NCBI GenBank assembly: GCA_028485475.2
Contig: CP144143.1
Location: 558,001-622,000 of the forward strand
Reading direction: 5' to 3'
Length of the DNA: 64,000 nucleotides
Source: Chitinophagaceae bacterium C216
GTDB lineage: Bacteria; Bacteroidota; Bacteroidia; Chitinophagales; Chitinophagaceae
Shown here in pieces: positions 1 through 8,275 of this stretch. Position 1 is the first letter of the stretch. Each line of letters opens with the position of its first letter. The notes under the pieces are model-generated. The model was not told where the DNA came from. It did not search any database and was given only the letters and a program-made list of their open reading frames with translations. The position numbers were made by a program, and so were the translations under genes.

Positions 1-330
1 AGTAATAGCGTTTTCTTCTAGCAGGCTAATATTGCCTTTGGTGGAAGAAAGAATAAGTCCTGTTTTGGGATGAGCAGGATTTACCGAAGCCTGTTCCAAT
101 ACTTTATTTACAGATTGAGCAAGCAGATATTCGAACTTAGTAAATGTTGTGTGATGGTGCTGCCAGAAGGTTTCCGGAAATAAGGAAGCATAGAAAGGAA
201 TAGGGCTTCTATTTCCAGCTTCATGTAACCGCACACTGCTTACCCCCTGCCGCAACAGTGAAAAATTCTTTTCTGTAGTATCGCCCAGTGGCGAAATAAT
301 ATTATTTGCAATGACATAAACAGGTTTCAT
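1..330 (-). CDS. beta-ketoacyl-ACP synthase (partial, 3' end outside window)
   Basis: The first 110 codons of a minus-strand gene begin at an ATG at 330 and run off the left edge. The N-terminus reads MKPVYVIANNIISPLG, followed by a TxxNFxxLRxGxS block and, near residue 90, TGLILSSTKGNI. These match the N-terminal half of FabF/FabB-type ketosynthases. The active-site Cys and the His pair lie beyond the edge. It follows a thioesterase, a secreted protein, a hotdog dehydratase and an acyltransferase on the same strand, the gene set of aryl-polyene/flexirubin clusters, so I infer chain elongation of a polyene acyl-ACP rather than housekeeping fatty-acid synthesis. A 120-bp gap separates it from the thioesterase stop. 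Confidence 0.8.
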   Translation of the reverse strand, partial: MKPVYVIANNIISPLGDTTEKNFSLLRQGVSSVRLHEAGNRSPIPFYASLFPETFWQHHHTTFTKFEYLLAQSVNKVLEQASVNPAHPKTGLILSSTKGNISLLEENAIT

Positions 331-450
331 TACTCCTCCCCGCTCAAAAGTTTGCGTGTTACAAATTAATATTAAAGAAGTAACACTTTTGCAGCGGATA
401 CAATAATATTAATAAAAAACGGTAGGACTGGCTTTTCAGGCATAAAAAAT

Positions 451-870
451 TTATATACCCTGCTGCTTTTTCCACGCATCAAAGAATGAGGGGGTGTTAA
501 GCAATAGCGTTTGAGTATCTTTATCCAAGAAAACTTGAGTAGTGGTTCCAGTAGCAACAAGGCTATTGTCGGCCTCTCTGTAAAGCTTGTATGTAAAAAT
601 AATCTTAGCCGCTTCACAAGGATGATAGGTTGTTTCCACAATTACCGTATCTCCAAACTTCAGCGATTTTTTATAGTTACACTCGGCATGCACTATTGGA
701 ACCACTACGTTTTCCTGAAAAAAATCCAGGTAGCTAATGCCGTATTTTTTCCCAAAAGCTTCGCGCCCGTCTTCGAAATAACGAATATAATGGCCGTGCC
801 ACACGATGCCCAAAGGGTCAGCCTCGTTGAAACGAACTAATATTTTGATAGTGTGGCTCAGCTCCGGCAT
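451..870 (-). CDS. acyl-CoA/acyl-ACP thioesterase, 4HBT hotdog family
   Basis: This is a 139-aa single hotdog domain. Near residue 15 it has the 4-hydroxybenzoyl-CoA thioesterase signature ADPLGIVWHGHYIRYFEDGR; the Asp of the ADPLG block is the usual catalytic position in this family. The length is typical (130-150 aa). Its ATG overlaps the stop of the upstream 213-aa gene as TAATG, so the two are translationally coupled. In aryl-polyene and flexirubin loci a thioesterase of this type sits among the ketosynthases and dehydratase, and I infer release or editing of acyl intermediates. Substrate is not readable from sequence. Confidence 0.85.
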   Translation of the reverse strand: MPELSHTIKILVRFNEADPLGIVWHGHYIRYFEDGREAFGKKYGISYLDFFQENVVVPIVHAECNYKKSLKFGDTVIVETTYHPCEAAKIIFTYKLYREADNSLVATGTTTQVFLDKDTQTLLLNTPSFFDAWKKQQGI

Positions 871-1511
871 TATTTATATTTTGATTTCCACTCGTTATAT
901 TTCTTTTTTTCAATTTGGTCTATAATCTTCTTAAAACCACTTGCCCAGTAGTTTCTAAAAGTAAAGCCTGCACTCACCGCACCCTCCATACGTTCTGTAA
1001 GTAATACTTTTTTGGATTTAATATCAAATAAAGTTACCCATAGGGAAACAGCTTTTTTGGTTTTGCTCATAGCATCGACAATAAAGAGCAATCCCACCCC
1101 AGATTTATTTCCTCCATCAAATCCTTTTATCAAAGTACTAATGTCCGACTCACTCAAATGATTGTAGTCGCCGGTGTTGGAAGATAAGATATCATCCGGA
1201 TCACGTTTTTCATTGCGCTTATCAGTATATTTTAAGTCTGTATCTAACTCTTTCCTTCTGAATGCACCTGCAATATCATATTTCTTTGGCTCATTAATCA
1301 TTAGTGCATTGATGGCGGCAAATTGTCTCTCTACAATATCACGCGTATTAGCCGATGGGTCGTTAATAAGTTTTGCTTTAGTAAAATCTATTCCATAATA
1401 AAAAATAGGAACATCCTTATCATTAAAAACATCTTTTAAGGATTGCGCCTCTAATGTTAAGCTCGCAGATAAAAAAGCAGCCACTAAAACAAAAGCAAAA
1501 ACACGTTTCAT
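870..1511 (-). CDS. secreted protein of unknown function in polyene-type cluster
   Basis: A 213-aa protein starts with a clear signal peptide (MKRVFAFVLVAAFLSASLTLEAQ, cleavage likely after AEAQ-like residue 23). The mature part has no motif I recognise: a FYYGIDFTKAKL segment near residue 40, a Lys/Arg/Asp-rich middle, then GVGLLFIVDAMS and a C-terminal FRNYWASGFKKII helix ending in a basic tail. It is not LolA-like, although a LolA homologue is the usual periplasmic member of such clusters. Its position between dehydratase (11 bp upstream) and thioesterase (1-base overlap) makes it part of the operon. I infer an envelope role linked to the cluster product, without assigning an activity. Confidence 0.75.
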   Translation of the reverse strand: MKRVFAFVLVAAFLSASLTLEAQSLKDVFNDKDVPIFYYGIDFTKAKLINDPSANTRDIVERQFAAINALMINEPKKYDIAGAFRRKELDTDLKYTDKRNEKRDPDDILSSNTGDYNHLSESDISTLIKGFDGGNKSGVGLLFIVDAMSKTKKAVSLWVTLFDIKSKKVLLTERMEGAVSAGFTFRNYWASGFKKIIDQIEKKKYNEWKSKYK

Positions 1512-1522
1512 ACAATTTGGTT

Positions 1523-1939
1523 TTAAGGATCTATAAAAATTTTCATTTCACAGGAAGCAATTTCCTGGTTGTTCACAGATATGCTTCCTTCAATAATTGT
1601 GGCGTTAAAGATCTGCTTTTTTATAGCAACTTTAGAAAAGAGCACATCCCCAATTTTGGGTAAGCGAAATATTTTTAAATTTTGTACAGCTCCTATAAAA
1701 CCAACAGGTACGGGTTTTTGCTCTTGCATGCATAAATATCCTACTCTGGCTGCCGCCGTCTGCGCAATATTCTCTATAAGCGCTGGCTCCGTAAGCCATT
1801 CGTCTTGCACGAAAATATTTTCTTTCTTTATGAGAAATGAAGTAGTAGCTCCGTTCTCATCACAAGTTTCTAATGTATCCACCATCACAAAAGGTGAACG
1901 CTGAGGAATACAGGATAAAATATCTACGGTCAGGCTCAC
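1523..1939 (-). CDS. hotdog-fold 3-hydroxyacyl-ACP dehydratase-like protein
   Basis: A 138-aa hotdog protein resembling the dehydratases of aryl-polyene/flexirubin clusters. Its N-terminus has SCIPQRSPFVMVD, aligned with LPHRYPFLLVD of FabZ. The helix TEPALIENIAQTAAARVGY keeps the Glu and Gln of the FabZ EAxAQ helix. The FabZ catalytic-His segment (GHFPxxP) is absent, replaced by FVQDEWLTEP, which I recall as a normal trait of the cluster-borne family rather than a local mutation. It starts 50 bp after the acyltransferase stop. Likely role: dehydration of 3-hydroxyacyl-ACP to build the conjugated chain, though loss of the His leaves activity to be shown. Confidence 0.75.
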   Translation of the reverse strand: MSLTVDILSCIPQRSPFVMVDTLETCDENGATTSFLIKKENIFVQDEWLTEPALIENIAQTAAARVGYLCMQEQKPVPVGFIGAVQNLKIFRLPKIGDVLFSKVAIKKQIFNATIIEGSISVNNQEIASCEMKIFIDP

Positions 1940-1989
1940 AATAATCTTGTTTAGATTGAGGAGGCTAAAAGTAAATAAACTTACTGATA

Positions 1990-2868
1990 TTATGCCCTCC
2001 AGAAGTTATAATAATTAAACCATTGAGACGGGTAAGCTTTTACCTTTTCGGTCATCGCTTCGGTAAAAGCATTCAATATATGCTGAGGTGTATTTCCCGA
2101 AATGTTTTTATATATCACTCCTTTTGTGGCAAAAAAGTGGTAATGATATAGCGTTTCCTTTAAAGCAAACACAAATGATACCGGTACTTCCAGCTTAGAT
2201 GCCAGCAGAAATGGTCCTTGAGGAAAACGGGCTTTCTCGCCAAGAAACATGGCATCAAAAGTTTTATTTCCGGGGAGAAACCTGTCGGAGTGCATGCACA
2301 CGAGCTCATTTTTGTTCAACGCTTCTATGATCTCGTAAATATGTGATAGGTCGTTTTTAATAACAATAATATTGGCATTCCTTTGTCCGGTAGTATTTTC
2401 CAGATACTGCTTTAGCTGTTCGTGTTCACCATCGAACATGACGATATTGATTTTCGTCTGAAGTCTTTTTAAAAGGTGCCCTGCAATTTCCCAATTTCCG
2501 ATATGCGCACTTAACAACAGGCCTCCTTTTCCCCGACGCACCATCTCATGCAAATGTGCTTCGCCATCAAAATTGAAAGTAAATCGATTGCTAATGCCGG
2601 CCATCATAACAATGCGATCAATAATGGCCTGACCAAACCAGTAATAGTTGCTGTACAGTTTTAATAATGATTTAAAAAATGAAAAATTGAGTCTTTTTCT
2701 AAAATAATACCAGATAGCTCGGGACGATTTCCAGCTGAACAGATAATAATAACCGGCCACAAAAACTAATAAAATATATGCAGGCAGCACTCCGGCATAT
2801 TTTAATAACGCGATAAATATGCCATAGCCTAATTTATTACCTTTGGATTTTCCTTCCCATGCTGCCAT
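1990..2868 (-). CDS. LpxL/HtrB-type lysophospholipid acyltransferase
   Basis: A 292-aa member of the lipid A biosynthesis lauroyl/myristoyl acyltransferase family. An N-terminal hydrophobic helix (YAGVLPAYILLVFVAGYYYL) anchors it to the inner membrane, and GLLLSAHIGNWE near residue 118 is the HxxxxE catalytic motif of the family. Later blocks FPQGPFLLASKLEVPVSFVF and SQWFNYYNFW near the C-terminus are also typical. As first gene of the minus-strand polyene-type operon it probably esterifies the polyene acyl chain to a lipid head group rather than acting in lipid A synthesis; that is inference from context. Confidence 0.85.
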   Translation of the reverse strand: MAAWEGKSKGNKLGYGIFIALLKYAGVLPAYILLVFVAGYYYLFSWKSSRAIWYYFRKRLNFSFFKSLLKLYSNYYWFGQAIIDRIVMMAGISNRFTFNFDGEAHLHEMVRRGKGGLLLSAHIGNWEIAGHLLKRLQTKINIVMFDGEHEQLKQYLENTTGQRNANIIVIKNDLSHIYEIIEALNKNELVCMHSDRFLPGNKTFDAMFLGEKARFPQGPFLLASKLEVPVSFVFALKETLYHYHFFATKGVIYKNISGNTPQHILNAFTEAMTEKVKAYPSQWFNYYNFWRA

Positions 2869-2941
2869 ATATTGCTCTAAACTTTGGGCTAAAGGTATAA
2901 AACAAAGAAAAAGCTAAGGGATACTTTTAATTAATACTCTT

Positions 2942-2949
2942 TAGTTTTG
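2942..2949 (+). promoter_or_regulatory. -7 box (TAGTTTTG) of the MscS gene
   Basis: TAGTTTTG fits the Bacteroidota -7 consensus TAnnTTTG and lies 16 bases before the ATG at 2966, giving a very short leader. No good -33 TTTG is seen at the expected distance. Confidence 0.4.
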
Positions 2950-2965
2950 ATTATAATTTTTAAAA

Positions 2966-4063
2966 ATGAAGGATTTTCTCCAACAAACATATCTAGATAA
3001 TACGCTACAAAGTTACTGTATCGTTGGGACGTTGATTCTTATTGTGTTTTTATTTAAAAGATACATTGCTCATTATGTAGCTTCTTTTTTCTTTTTTCTT
3101 TTAAGAAAAAGATATAGAAATCTGGACAAGGTGGCTTTTAAAAGCCTCATTGCAAAACCATTGGGATTATTTATCGCTACGTTTATTACGGTAGCTGCAT
3201 TAGACAAACTGAACTTCCCAGAAGCTCTGGATATCAAAATTTATCGAATACGGCTGCATGAGCTGCTTCGGATGATGGGAACAGCGCTTATTATTATCAC
3301 TTTTACCCGACTTCTCATTAAAACAGTCGATTTCATTATTATTCTCTTAAAAGAGCGCTATCTGCAACAGGGTGATTCTGGCAGCCATCAATTGGTTTAC
3401 TTCTTCAAAGATTTTATTAAAGTACTCATCGGTTTGCTAGGTGGCTTGCTATTGCTGAAATATGTCTTTCACTACGATGTAAAAGGATTGGTAACAGGAT
3501 TAAGTATCGTAGGAGCTGCCGTTGCTCTCGCTTTGAAGGAAAGTTTGGAAAACCTTATCGCTTCATTTATTATATTTTTTGATAAACCCTTTAAAACGGG
3601 CGACAGTGTGAAGGGCAGCAACTTTAGCGGCGTGGTAGAGAAAATTGGATTGCGCAGCACTCGCATTCGCACCGATGCCAAAACTTACATTACAGTTCCT
3701 AACAAACAAATGGTGGATAGTGTACTAGATAACCTCACCAATAGAACACTTTTCCGTGGAGATATTAAACTGGAAATAGAACCGGAGACTCCCTTAGAAA
3801 AAGTGCAGGAGCTACTCAAGGGTATTCGTGAGATATTCCAAAAACACAATGTGCGCACCTTCAGTTTATATATTAATGACATCAGCTCCAATGCTATTAT
3901 TATTGTTTCGGACTATTATGCTAGCACAGCAGAAGTGAGTAGTTTTCCGGTACTAAAAAATGCCATTAATGTAGATATATTACAATTGATGAAGGAATTG
4001 GGTATACATGTTTGTGGTAGAACTACCAATGTAAGTATACTTAATGAAAAGCCCTTTACATAG
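2966..4063 (+). CDS. small-conductance mechanosensitive channel, MscS family
   Basis: A 365-aa membrane protein with four to five predicted helices in the first 190 residues. The pore helix and beta domain follow: GLSIVGAAVALALKESLENL (alternating Gly/Ala of MscS TM3), FFDKPFKTGDSVKG, then VVEKIGLRSTRIRT and the VPNKQMVDSVLDNLTNR block. These define the MscS family. It opens on membrane tension to release solutes during hypo-osmotic shock. The gene stands alone with its own -7 box, divergent from the polyene-type operon. Its stop overlaps the 3' end of the convergent thioredoxin-like gene by 8 bp. Confidence 0.93.
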   Translation: MKDFLQQTYLDNTLQSYCIVGTLILIVFLFKRYIAHYVASFFFFLLRKRYRNLDKVAFKSLIAKPLGLFIATFITVAALDKLNFPEALDIKIYRIRLHELLRMMGTALIIITFTRLLIKTVDFIIILLKERYLQQGDSGSHQLVYFFKDFIKVLIGLLGGLLLLKYVFHYDVKGLVTGLSIVGAAVALALKESLENLIASFIIFFDKPFKTGDSVKGSNFSGVVEKIGLRSTRIRTDAKTYITVPNKQMVDSVLDNLTNRTLFRGDIKLEIEPETPLEKVQELLKGIREIFQKHNVRTFSLYINDISSNAIIIVSDYYASTAEVSSFPVLKNAINVDILQLMKELGIHVCGRTTNVSILNEKPFT

Positions 4064-4577
4064 CTTTCTTCAAAATAGTAGCCAGTTCTTCATCAAACTT
4101 TCCGGAAGGACCATATTCCACCACACGGCCTAGTTCTTTTCCATCTTTTAAAATAATAATGGTAGGGACATGCGCGATATTCATATTGGTGGCAAAATGT
4201 GCATTGTCTTTTTTGGTTCTATCCAATGCAAATACAGTAAGCCGATTTTTATCAAACCCTACCTGCTCCAAGATTTTATAAAACCGGGGAATCACATAGT
4301 GCGAATCGGCACACCAAGTACCAAAGAATATTAAGATAGATACATTGTCTTTCGTATCAGCAAACGCTTTTACAACAGTTTCTGGCGGTGTATACGCCGC
4401 TTGATGTTCTCCAAACCACTTATAATTGATTGTATCTGCACGTAAAATACTGTCAGTAACAAATCCTTTGAGCAAATTCTTTCCCGTACGGTCTTTTACT
4501 ACTTCATACTGTTGTGCTTTCGCACTCAAAACACTTATCCCGATAAATAAAGTTACAAGCAGGTATCTCATTAACAT
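4056..4577 (-). CDS. secreted thioredoxin-fold protein with CxDS active site
   Basis: A 173-aa protein with a signal peptide (cleavage after SAKAQ, residue 22) and a thioredoxin fold. The redox motif is WCADS: Cys89 is present but the second Cys is Ser92. HVPTIIILKDGKELGRVVEYGPSG supplies the cis-Pro and the C-terminal strand of the fold. From memory, CxDS versions are common among Bacteroidota envelope thioredoxins, so it is probably a monothiol reductase or isomerase-like protein rather than a broken one. It overlaps the MscS gene tail-to-tail by 8 bp, so neither has an intervening terminator. Confidence 0.85.
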   Translation of the reverse strand: MLMRYLLVTLFIGISVLSAKAQQYEVVKDRTGKNLLKGFVTDSILRADTINYKWFGEHQAAYTPPETVVKAFADTKDNVSILIFFGTWCADSHYVIPRFYKILEQVGFDKNRLTVFALDRTKKDNAHFATNMNIAHVPTIIILKDGKELGRVVEYGPSGKFDEELATILKKAM

Positions 4578-4615
4578 TCACTAATTAATATTCCTGTGGT
4601 CGCAATTTTTGTACT

Positions 4616-5389
4616 CTACAAAGATGCTTTCAATTCCAGTAAAAACGTTTTTATTTTTTGCAAAGACTGAATAGCGGCGAATTTATTTTCTGCTTTTTTA
4701 TCATTTTTCAAATACTCGCGAGCCCCTTCAATAGTGAACTTTCTGCGCCGCAGCAAGTCATAAATCAGATAAAGATTTTTTATATCTACCGGACGGAAAA
4801 AGCGATCGCCCTTACCGTTTTTCCGAGGCTTCAAAATATCAAATTCACTTTCCCAATAGCGTATCAGCGAGTGGCTTTCCTTGAACATGGCCGTTACCTC
4901 CCCCATACTGTAATATTGCTTAGAGAACAGCACCTCATCCTCCGGTATTTCTACCATGCTTGCTGCAATACTGTGCTCTTTAGCAGATTTACGCCCTCGC
5001 GTATTTTTCCTCACCTCGCCCGGCTCTTCGAGTTCCGCCTCAGTTTCGGTACTTGACGCTTCTGATGGCTTGGCCACATCAGCGCTGCTCAACTCAGTGG
5101 TATCATCTTGTGCACGCAACACTTCAGTATGTTTCGATTCAAGGGAAGGCTCAGCACTGTCCGACACCTGGGACACAGGCAGTGATTCGTTCATCGATGC
5201 CGTATCATCGATGTGTGGTGAAGGGGTGTCGTCGGTTTCTATCACAATCTGAGCCGGAGGTTTTAATACGTGCTTCCTGGGCTTAGGTTGCGGTTCTACC
5301 TTCTCTACTTCATCAAGAAAGGAAAAAGCTCCCTGCGTTTGTGATTTGCTTTTTGACATGATTGCTTTATCAAAGTCTGTATTATGCAA
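4616..5389 (-). CDS. MerR-family transcriptional regulator with long acidic N-terminal extension
   Basis: A 257-aa protein whose MerR DNA-binding domain is at the C-terminal end (about residues 155-235): YSMGEVTAMFKESHSLIRYW is the helix-turn-helix, followed by the wing (GKGDRFFRPVDIKNLYLIYD). The first 150 residues are low-complexity, rich in Glu/Ser/Thr/Pro, with a basic RKNTRGRKSAKE patch, and look disordered. No C-terminal ligand-binding domain or Cys cluster is present, so it is not a metal sensor. Two ATG starts are possible, 5389 and 5359 (MSKSKSQTQG); the inner one is closer to homologues I recall. It is divergent from alaS. Target genes are unknown. Confidence 0.85.
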   Translation of the reverse strand: MHNTDFDKAIMSKSKSQTQGAFSFLDEVEKVEPQPKPRKHVLKPPAQIVIETDDTPSPHIDDTASMNESLPVSQVSDSAEPSLESKHTEVLRAQDDTTELSSADVAKPSEASSTETEAELEEPGEVRKNTRGRKSAKEHSIAASMVEIPEDEVLFSKQYYSMGEVTAMFKESHSLIRYWESEFDILKPRKNGKGDRFFRPVDIKNLYLIYDLLRRRKFTIEGAREYLKNDKKAENKFAAIQSLQKIKTFLLELKASL

Positions 5390-5521
5390 AAATATAATGA
5401 ATGACCTTTTCTTTATTTTCTATTAAACGATTTAACATTCCGTATATTGTAGTACTTGTATGAAACTACGCAAAACATTTTAATAAATGTTCTAATTCAC
5501 CATCATACCACGGCTGCACCG

Positions 5522-5529
5522 TATCTTTG
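5522..5529 (+). promoter_or_regulatory. -7 box (TATCTTTG) of alaS
   Basis: TATCTTTG is a full match to TAnnTTTG, 18 bases before the alaS ATG at 5548, implying a leader of about 12 nt. No convincing -33 element is seen. Confidence 0.55.
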
Positions 5530-5547
5530 CAGGCCTAAAATAGTACA

Positions 5548-8187
5548 ATGACCAGCAGTGAAATAAGACAACGGTTTCTTGATTTTTTTAAGAGCAAAGG
5601 CCATACCATTGTGCCCTCGGCTCCTATTGTGGTAAAAAACGACCCTACCCTGATGTTTACCAATGCGGGGATGAATCAGTTTAAAGACTATTTTCTGGGT
5701 AACAAACAAAGCCCGCATCCACGTGTGGCCGACACACAAAAATGCCTGCGTGTGAGTGGAAAGCACAATGACCTAGAAGAAGTTGGCGTGGATACTTATC
5801 ACCACACCATGTTCGAAATGCTGGGAAACTGGAGCTTTGGCGATTATTTTAAAAAAGAAGCTATCGAATGGAGTTGGGAACTTCTTACCGAAGTATATAA
5901 AATTGATAAGGATCGTTTATACGTAACTGTATTTGAGGGTGATGAGCAGGAAGGGTTACCGTTCGACCAAGAAGCTTACGATGAATGGGCCAAATGGATT
6001 AGCAAGGATCGCATCCTCAAAGGCAAGAAAAAAGATAATTTCTGGGAAATGGGCGATACAGGTCCCTGTGGCCCCTGCTCCGAAATACATATAGACTGCC
6101 GTTCGAATGAAGAAAGAAAAGCGATTGATGGCAAAACGCTGATTAATGCCGACCATCCACAGGTGATCGAAATCTGGAACAACGTATTTATCCAGTTCAA
6201 CCGAAAGAAAGACGGCTCACTAGAGCCTTTACCTGCTAAACATGTAGATACAGGAATGGGATTTGAGCGTCTGGTGCGTGTTCTACAGGGTAAAAACAGT
6301 AACTACGATACCGATATCTTTACCGGTACTATTGCAGAGATAGAAAAAATGGTAGCGCTGCCTAATCCATCTGGTGGATTGCTGGGCGAAAGCAGCACCA
6401 AACAAGCCATTGCATTAAGAGTTGTAGCGGACCATATTCGGGCTATTGTTTTTACTATTGCAGACGGACAGTTACCTTCCAATACCGGAGCGGGTTATGT
6501 GATCCGTCGCATTCTGCGTCGTGCCGTTCGTTATTACTATTCTTATCTAGATTACAAGCAGCCTTTATTATATCAGCTGGTAAAACTGATTGCCGCACAG
6601 TTTGAACAGGTATTCCCTGAAGTAAAACAACAACAGGCCTTTATTGAAAAAGTAATTAAAGAAGAAGAAGAATCTTTCTTACGCACGCTGGAGAAAGGCC
6701 TTAGAAGAATGGATGATATTATTGCGGCCTCTGCCAAAAGCGGAATCATTAATGGTAAAGATGCTTTTGAACTGTATGACACCTACGGTTTTCCTGCTGA
6801 CCTTACACGGCTGATTGCCACCGAAAACAACTTGAAGGTGGATGAAGCGGGATTTGAAAATGAAATGAAACAGCAAAAAGATCGCTCGCGGGCCGCTACT
6901 GCCATTGATACGCAGGATTGGGTACAGGTGGCAGCGGAAGTGCCGGTAAAGTTTGTAGGATACGAAGATTTGAATGCAGGAGCAAAAGTGATCAAATACC
7001 GCAAGGTTTCGGCTAAGGGCAAAGAACAATATCAGCTGGTATTGGATATCACTCCTTTCTACGCCGAAAGCGGAGGTCAAGTGGGAGATAAAGGAAAACT
7101 GATTTTTGAGAACGGCGAAGAAATTCCTGTTACCGATACTAAGAAAGAAAACGATCTTATCATTCACTTTACCGATAAACTGCCTTCGGATGTTTCGCAG
7201 CCATTGCGTGCTGTAGTGAATGCAGAAAAAAGACTATATGCGGCATATAACCACACTGCCACCCATCTGTTGCACAGTGCTTTAAAACAGGTACTAGGAT
7301 CGCACGTCAATCAGAAGGGCTCTTTAGTATCGCCCGATATACTTCGCTTTGATGTGTCGCATTTCGCCAAAATCACCGATGAAGAAATTAGGGAGGTTGA
7401 ACGTATAGTAAACGACAAGATTAGAGAAAACTTGCCGGTTATCATCAAAGAAATGCCTAAAGATGAAGCCCTGCAAATGGGAGCCATGGCATTGTTCGGA
7501 GAAAAATACGGCGATATCGTAAGGGTAGTAAGCATCGGATCCGGCTTTTCAACAGAGCTGTGCGGAGGAACACACGTTCTTCATACCGGTATGATTGGCC
7601 TGTTTGTTATTACCAGCGAATCGGCTGTGGCAGCAGGCGTACGTCGTATTGAAGCATTAACAGGGCCCGCAGCACTGCAATATGTATATGATAAGCTGGC
7701 GCAGAATAAGGCGCTTGCCGAATTGCTCAAGACTAGTGATCCCATTAAGGCTGTTGAAAAGCTTATTGCAGATAAAGCCACTCTCGAAAAAAGAGTAGAG
7801 CGCCTGGAAGCAAAAGAGTTGGTTAGTATTCGTAACGAATTGCTACGCAAAGACGAAATCATCAATCAGATCAACTTCATAGGAGATATCGTAGAAGTAA
7901 GCAATCCTGACGCATTAAAAAGATTATGCCTCGACCTTAAAAATCAGTTGAAGGATTTCGTGGTAGTACTCTGTGCCAATATTGGCGGCAAGGCTTTTGT
8001 AGCCGTCAGCATTGCTGAAAATGTGGTAGCTGCCAGAAATCTCGATGCGGGGCAGATTATCAAACAGCAGGTAGCTCCGCTGGTTAACGGAGGAGGTGGT
8101 GGTCAGAAAACGCTGGCTACTGCGGGCGGTAAGGAAGTAGGGAACCTGCAACAAGTTATCGATACTGTAAGAAATCTCCTTCAGTAA
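5548..8187 (+). CDS. alaS: alanyl-tRNA synthetase
   Basis: An 879-aa class II synthetase that charges tRNA-Ala with alanine in the cytoplasm; length matches the family (870-880). Domains in order: aminoacylation core from FFKSKGHTIVPSAPIV and MFTNAGMNQFKDYFLG, with the GAGYVIRRILRRAVRYYY block near residue 320; editing domain with HTATHLLHSALKQVLG (HxxxH zinc ligands) and CGGTH near residue 670; C-terminal C-Ala domain ending in a Gly-rich NGGGGGQKTLATAGG loop. All key motifs are intact. It has its own -7 box and is followed by a strong terminator, so it is monocistronic. Confidence 0.98.
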   Translation: MTSSEIRQRFLDFFKSKGHTIVPSAPIVVKNDPTLMFTNAGMNQFKDYFLGNKQSPHPRVADTQKCLRVSGKHNDLEEVGVDTYHHTMFEMLGNWSFGDYFKKEAIEWSWELLTEVYKIDKDRLYVTVFEGDEQEGLPFDQEAYDEWAKWISKDRILKGKKKDNFWEMGDTGPCGPCSEIHIDCRSNEERKAIDGKTLINADHPQVIEIWNNVFIQFNRKKDGSLEPLPAKHVDTGMGFERLVRVLQGKNSNYDTDIFTGTIAEIEKMVALPNPSGGLLGESSTKQAIALRVVADHIRAIVFTIADGQLPSNTGAGYVIRRILRRAVRYYYSYLDYKQPLLYQLVKLIAAQFEQVFPEVKQQQAFIEKVIKEEEESFLRTLEKGLRRMDDIIAASAKSGIINGKDAFELYDTYGFPADLTRLIATENNLKVDEAGFENEMKQQKDRSRAATAIDTQDWVQVAAEVPVKFVGYEDLNAGAKVIKYRKVSAKGKEQYQLVLDITPFYAESGGQVGDKGKLIFENGEEIPVTDTKKENDLIIHFTDKLPSDVSQPLRAVVNAEKRLYAAYNHTATHLLHSALKQVLGSHVNQKGSLVSPDILRFDVSHFAKITDEEIREVERIVNDKIRENLPVIIKEMPKDEALQMGAMALFGEKYGDIVRVVSIGSGFSTELCGGTHVLHTGMIGLFVITSESAVAAGVRRIEALTGPAALQYVYDKLAQNKALAELLKTSDPIKAVEKLIADKATLEKRVERLEAKELVSIRNELLRKDEIINQINFIGDIVEVSNPDALKRLCLDLKNQLKDFVVVLCANIGGKAFVAVSIAENVVAARNLDAGQIIKQQVAPLVNGGGGGQKTLATAGGKEVGNLQQVIDTVRNLLQ

Positions 8188-8206
8188 TAAAAAACGGACT
8201 CTATAT

Positions 8207-8238
8207 AAACCTCACGCTTTAAACGTGAGGTTTTTCTT
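8207..8238 (+). terminator. intrinsic terminator after alaS
   Basis: A perfect 10-bp inverted repeat (AAACCTCACG at 8207-8216 and CGTGAGGTTT at 8224-8233, loop of 7) runs into a T-rich tract 20 bp after the alaS stop. Confidence 0.9.
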
Positions 8239-8275
8239 TTCTAAGAATTACCTTTAAAGTAAAATACTCAGGGTT

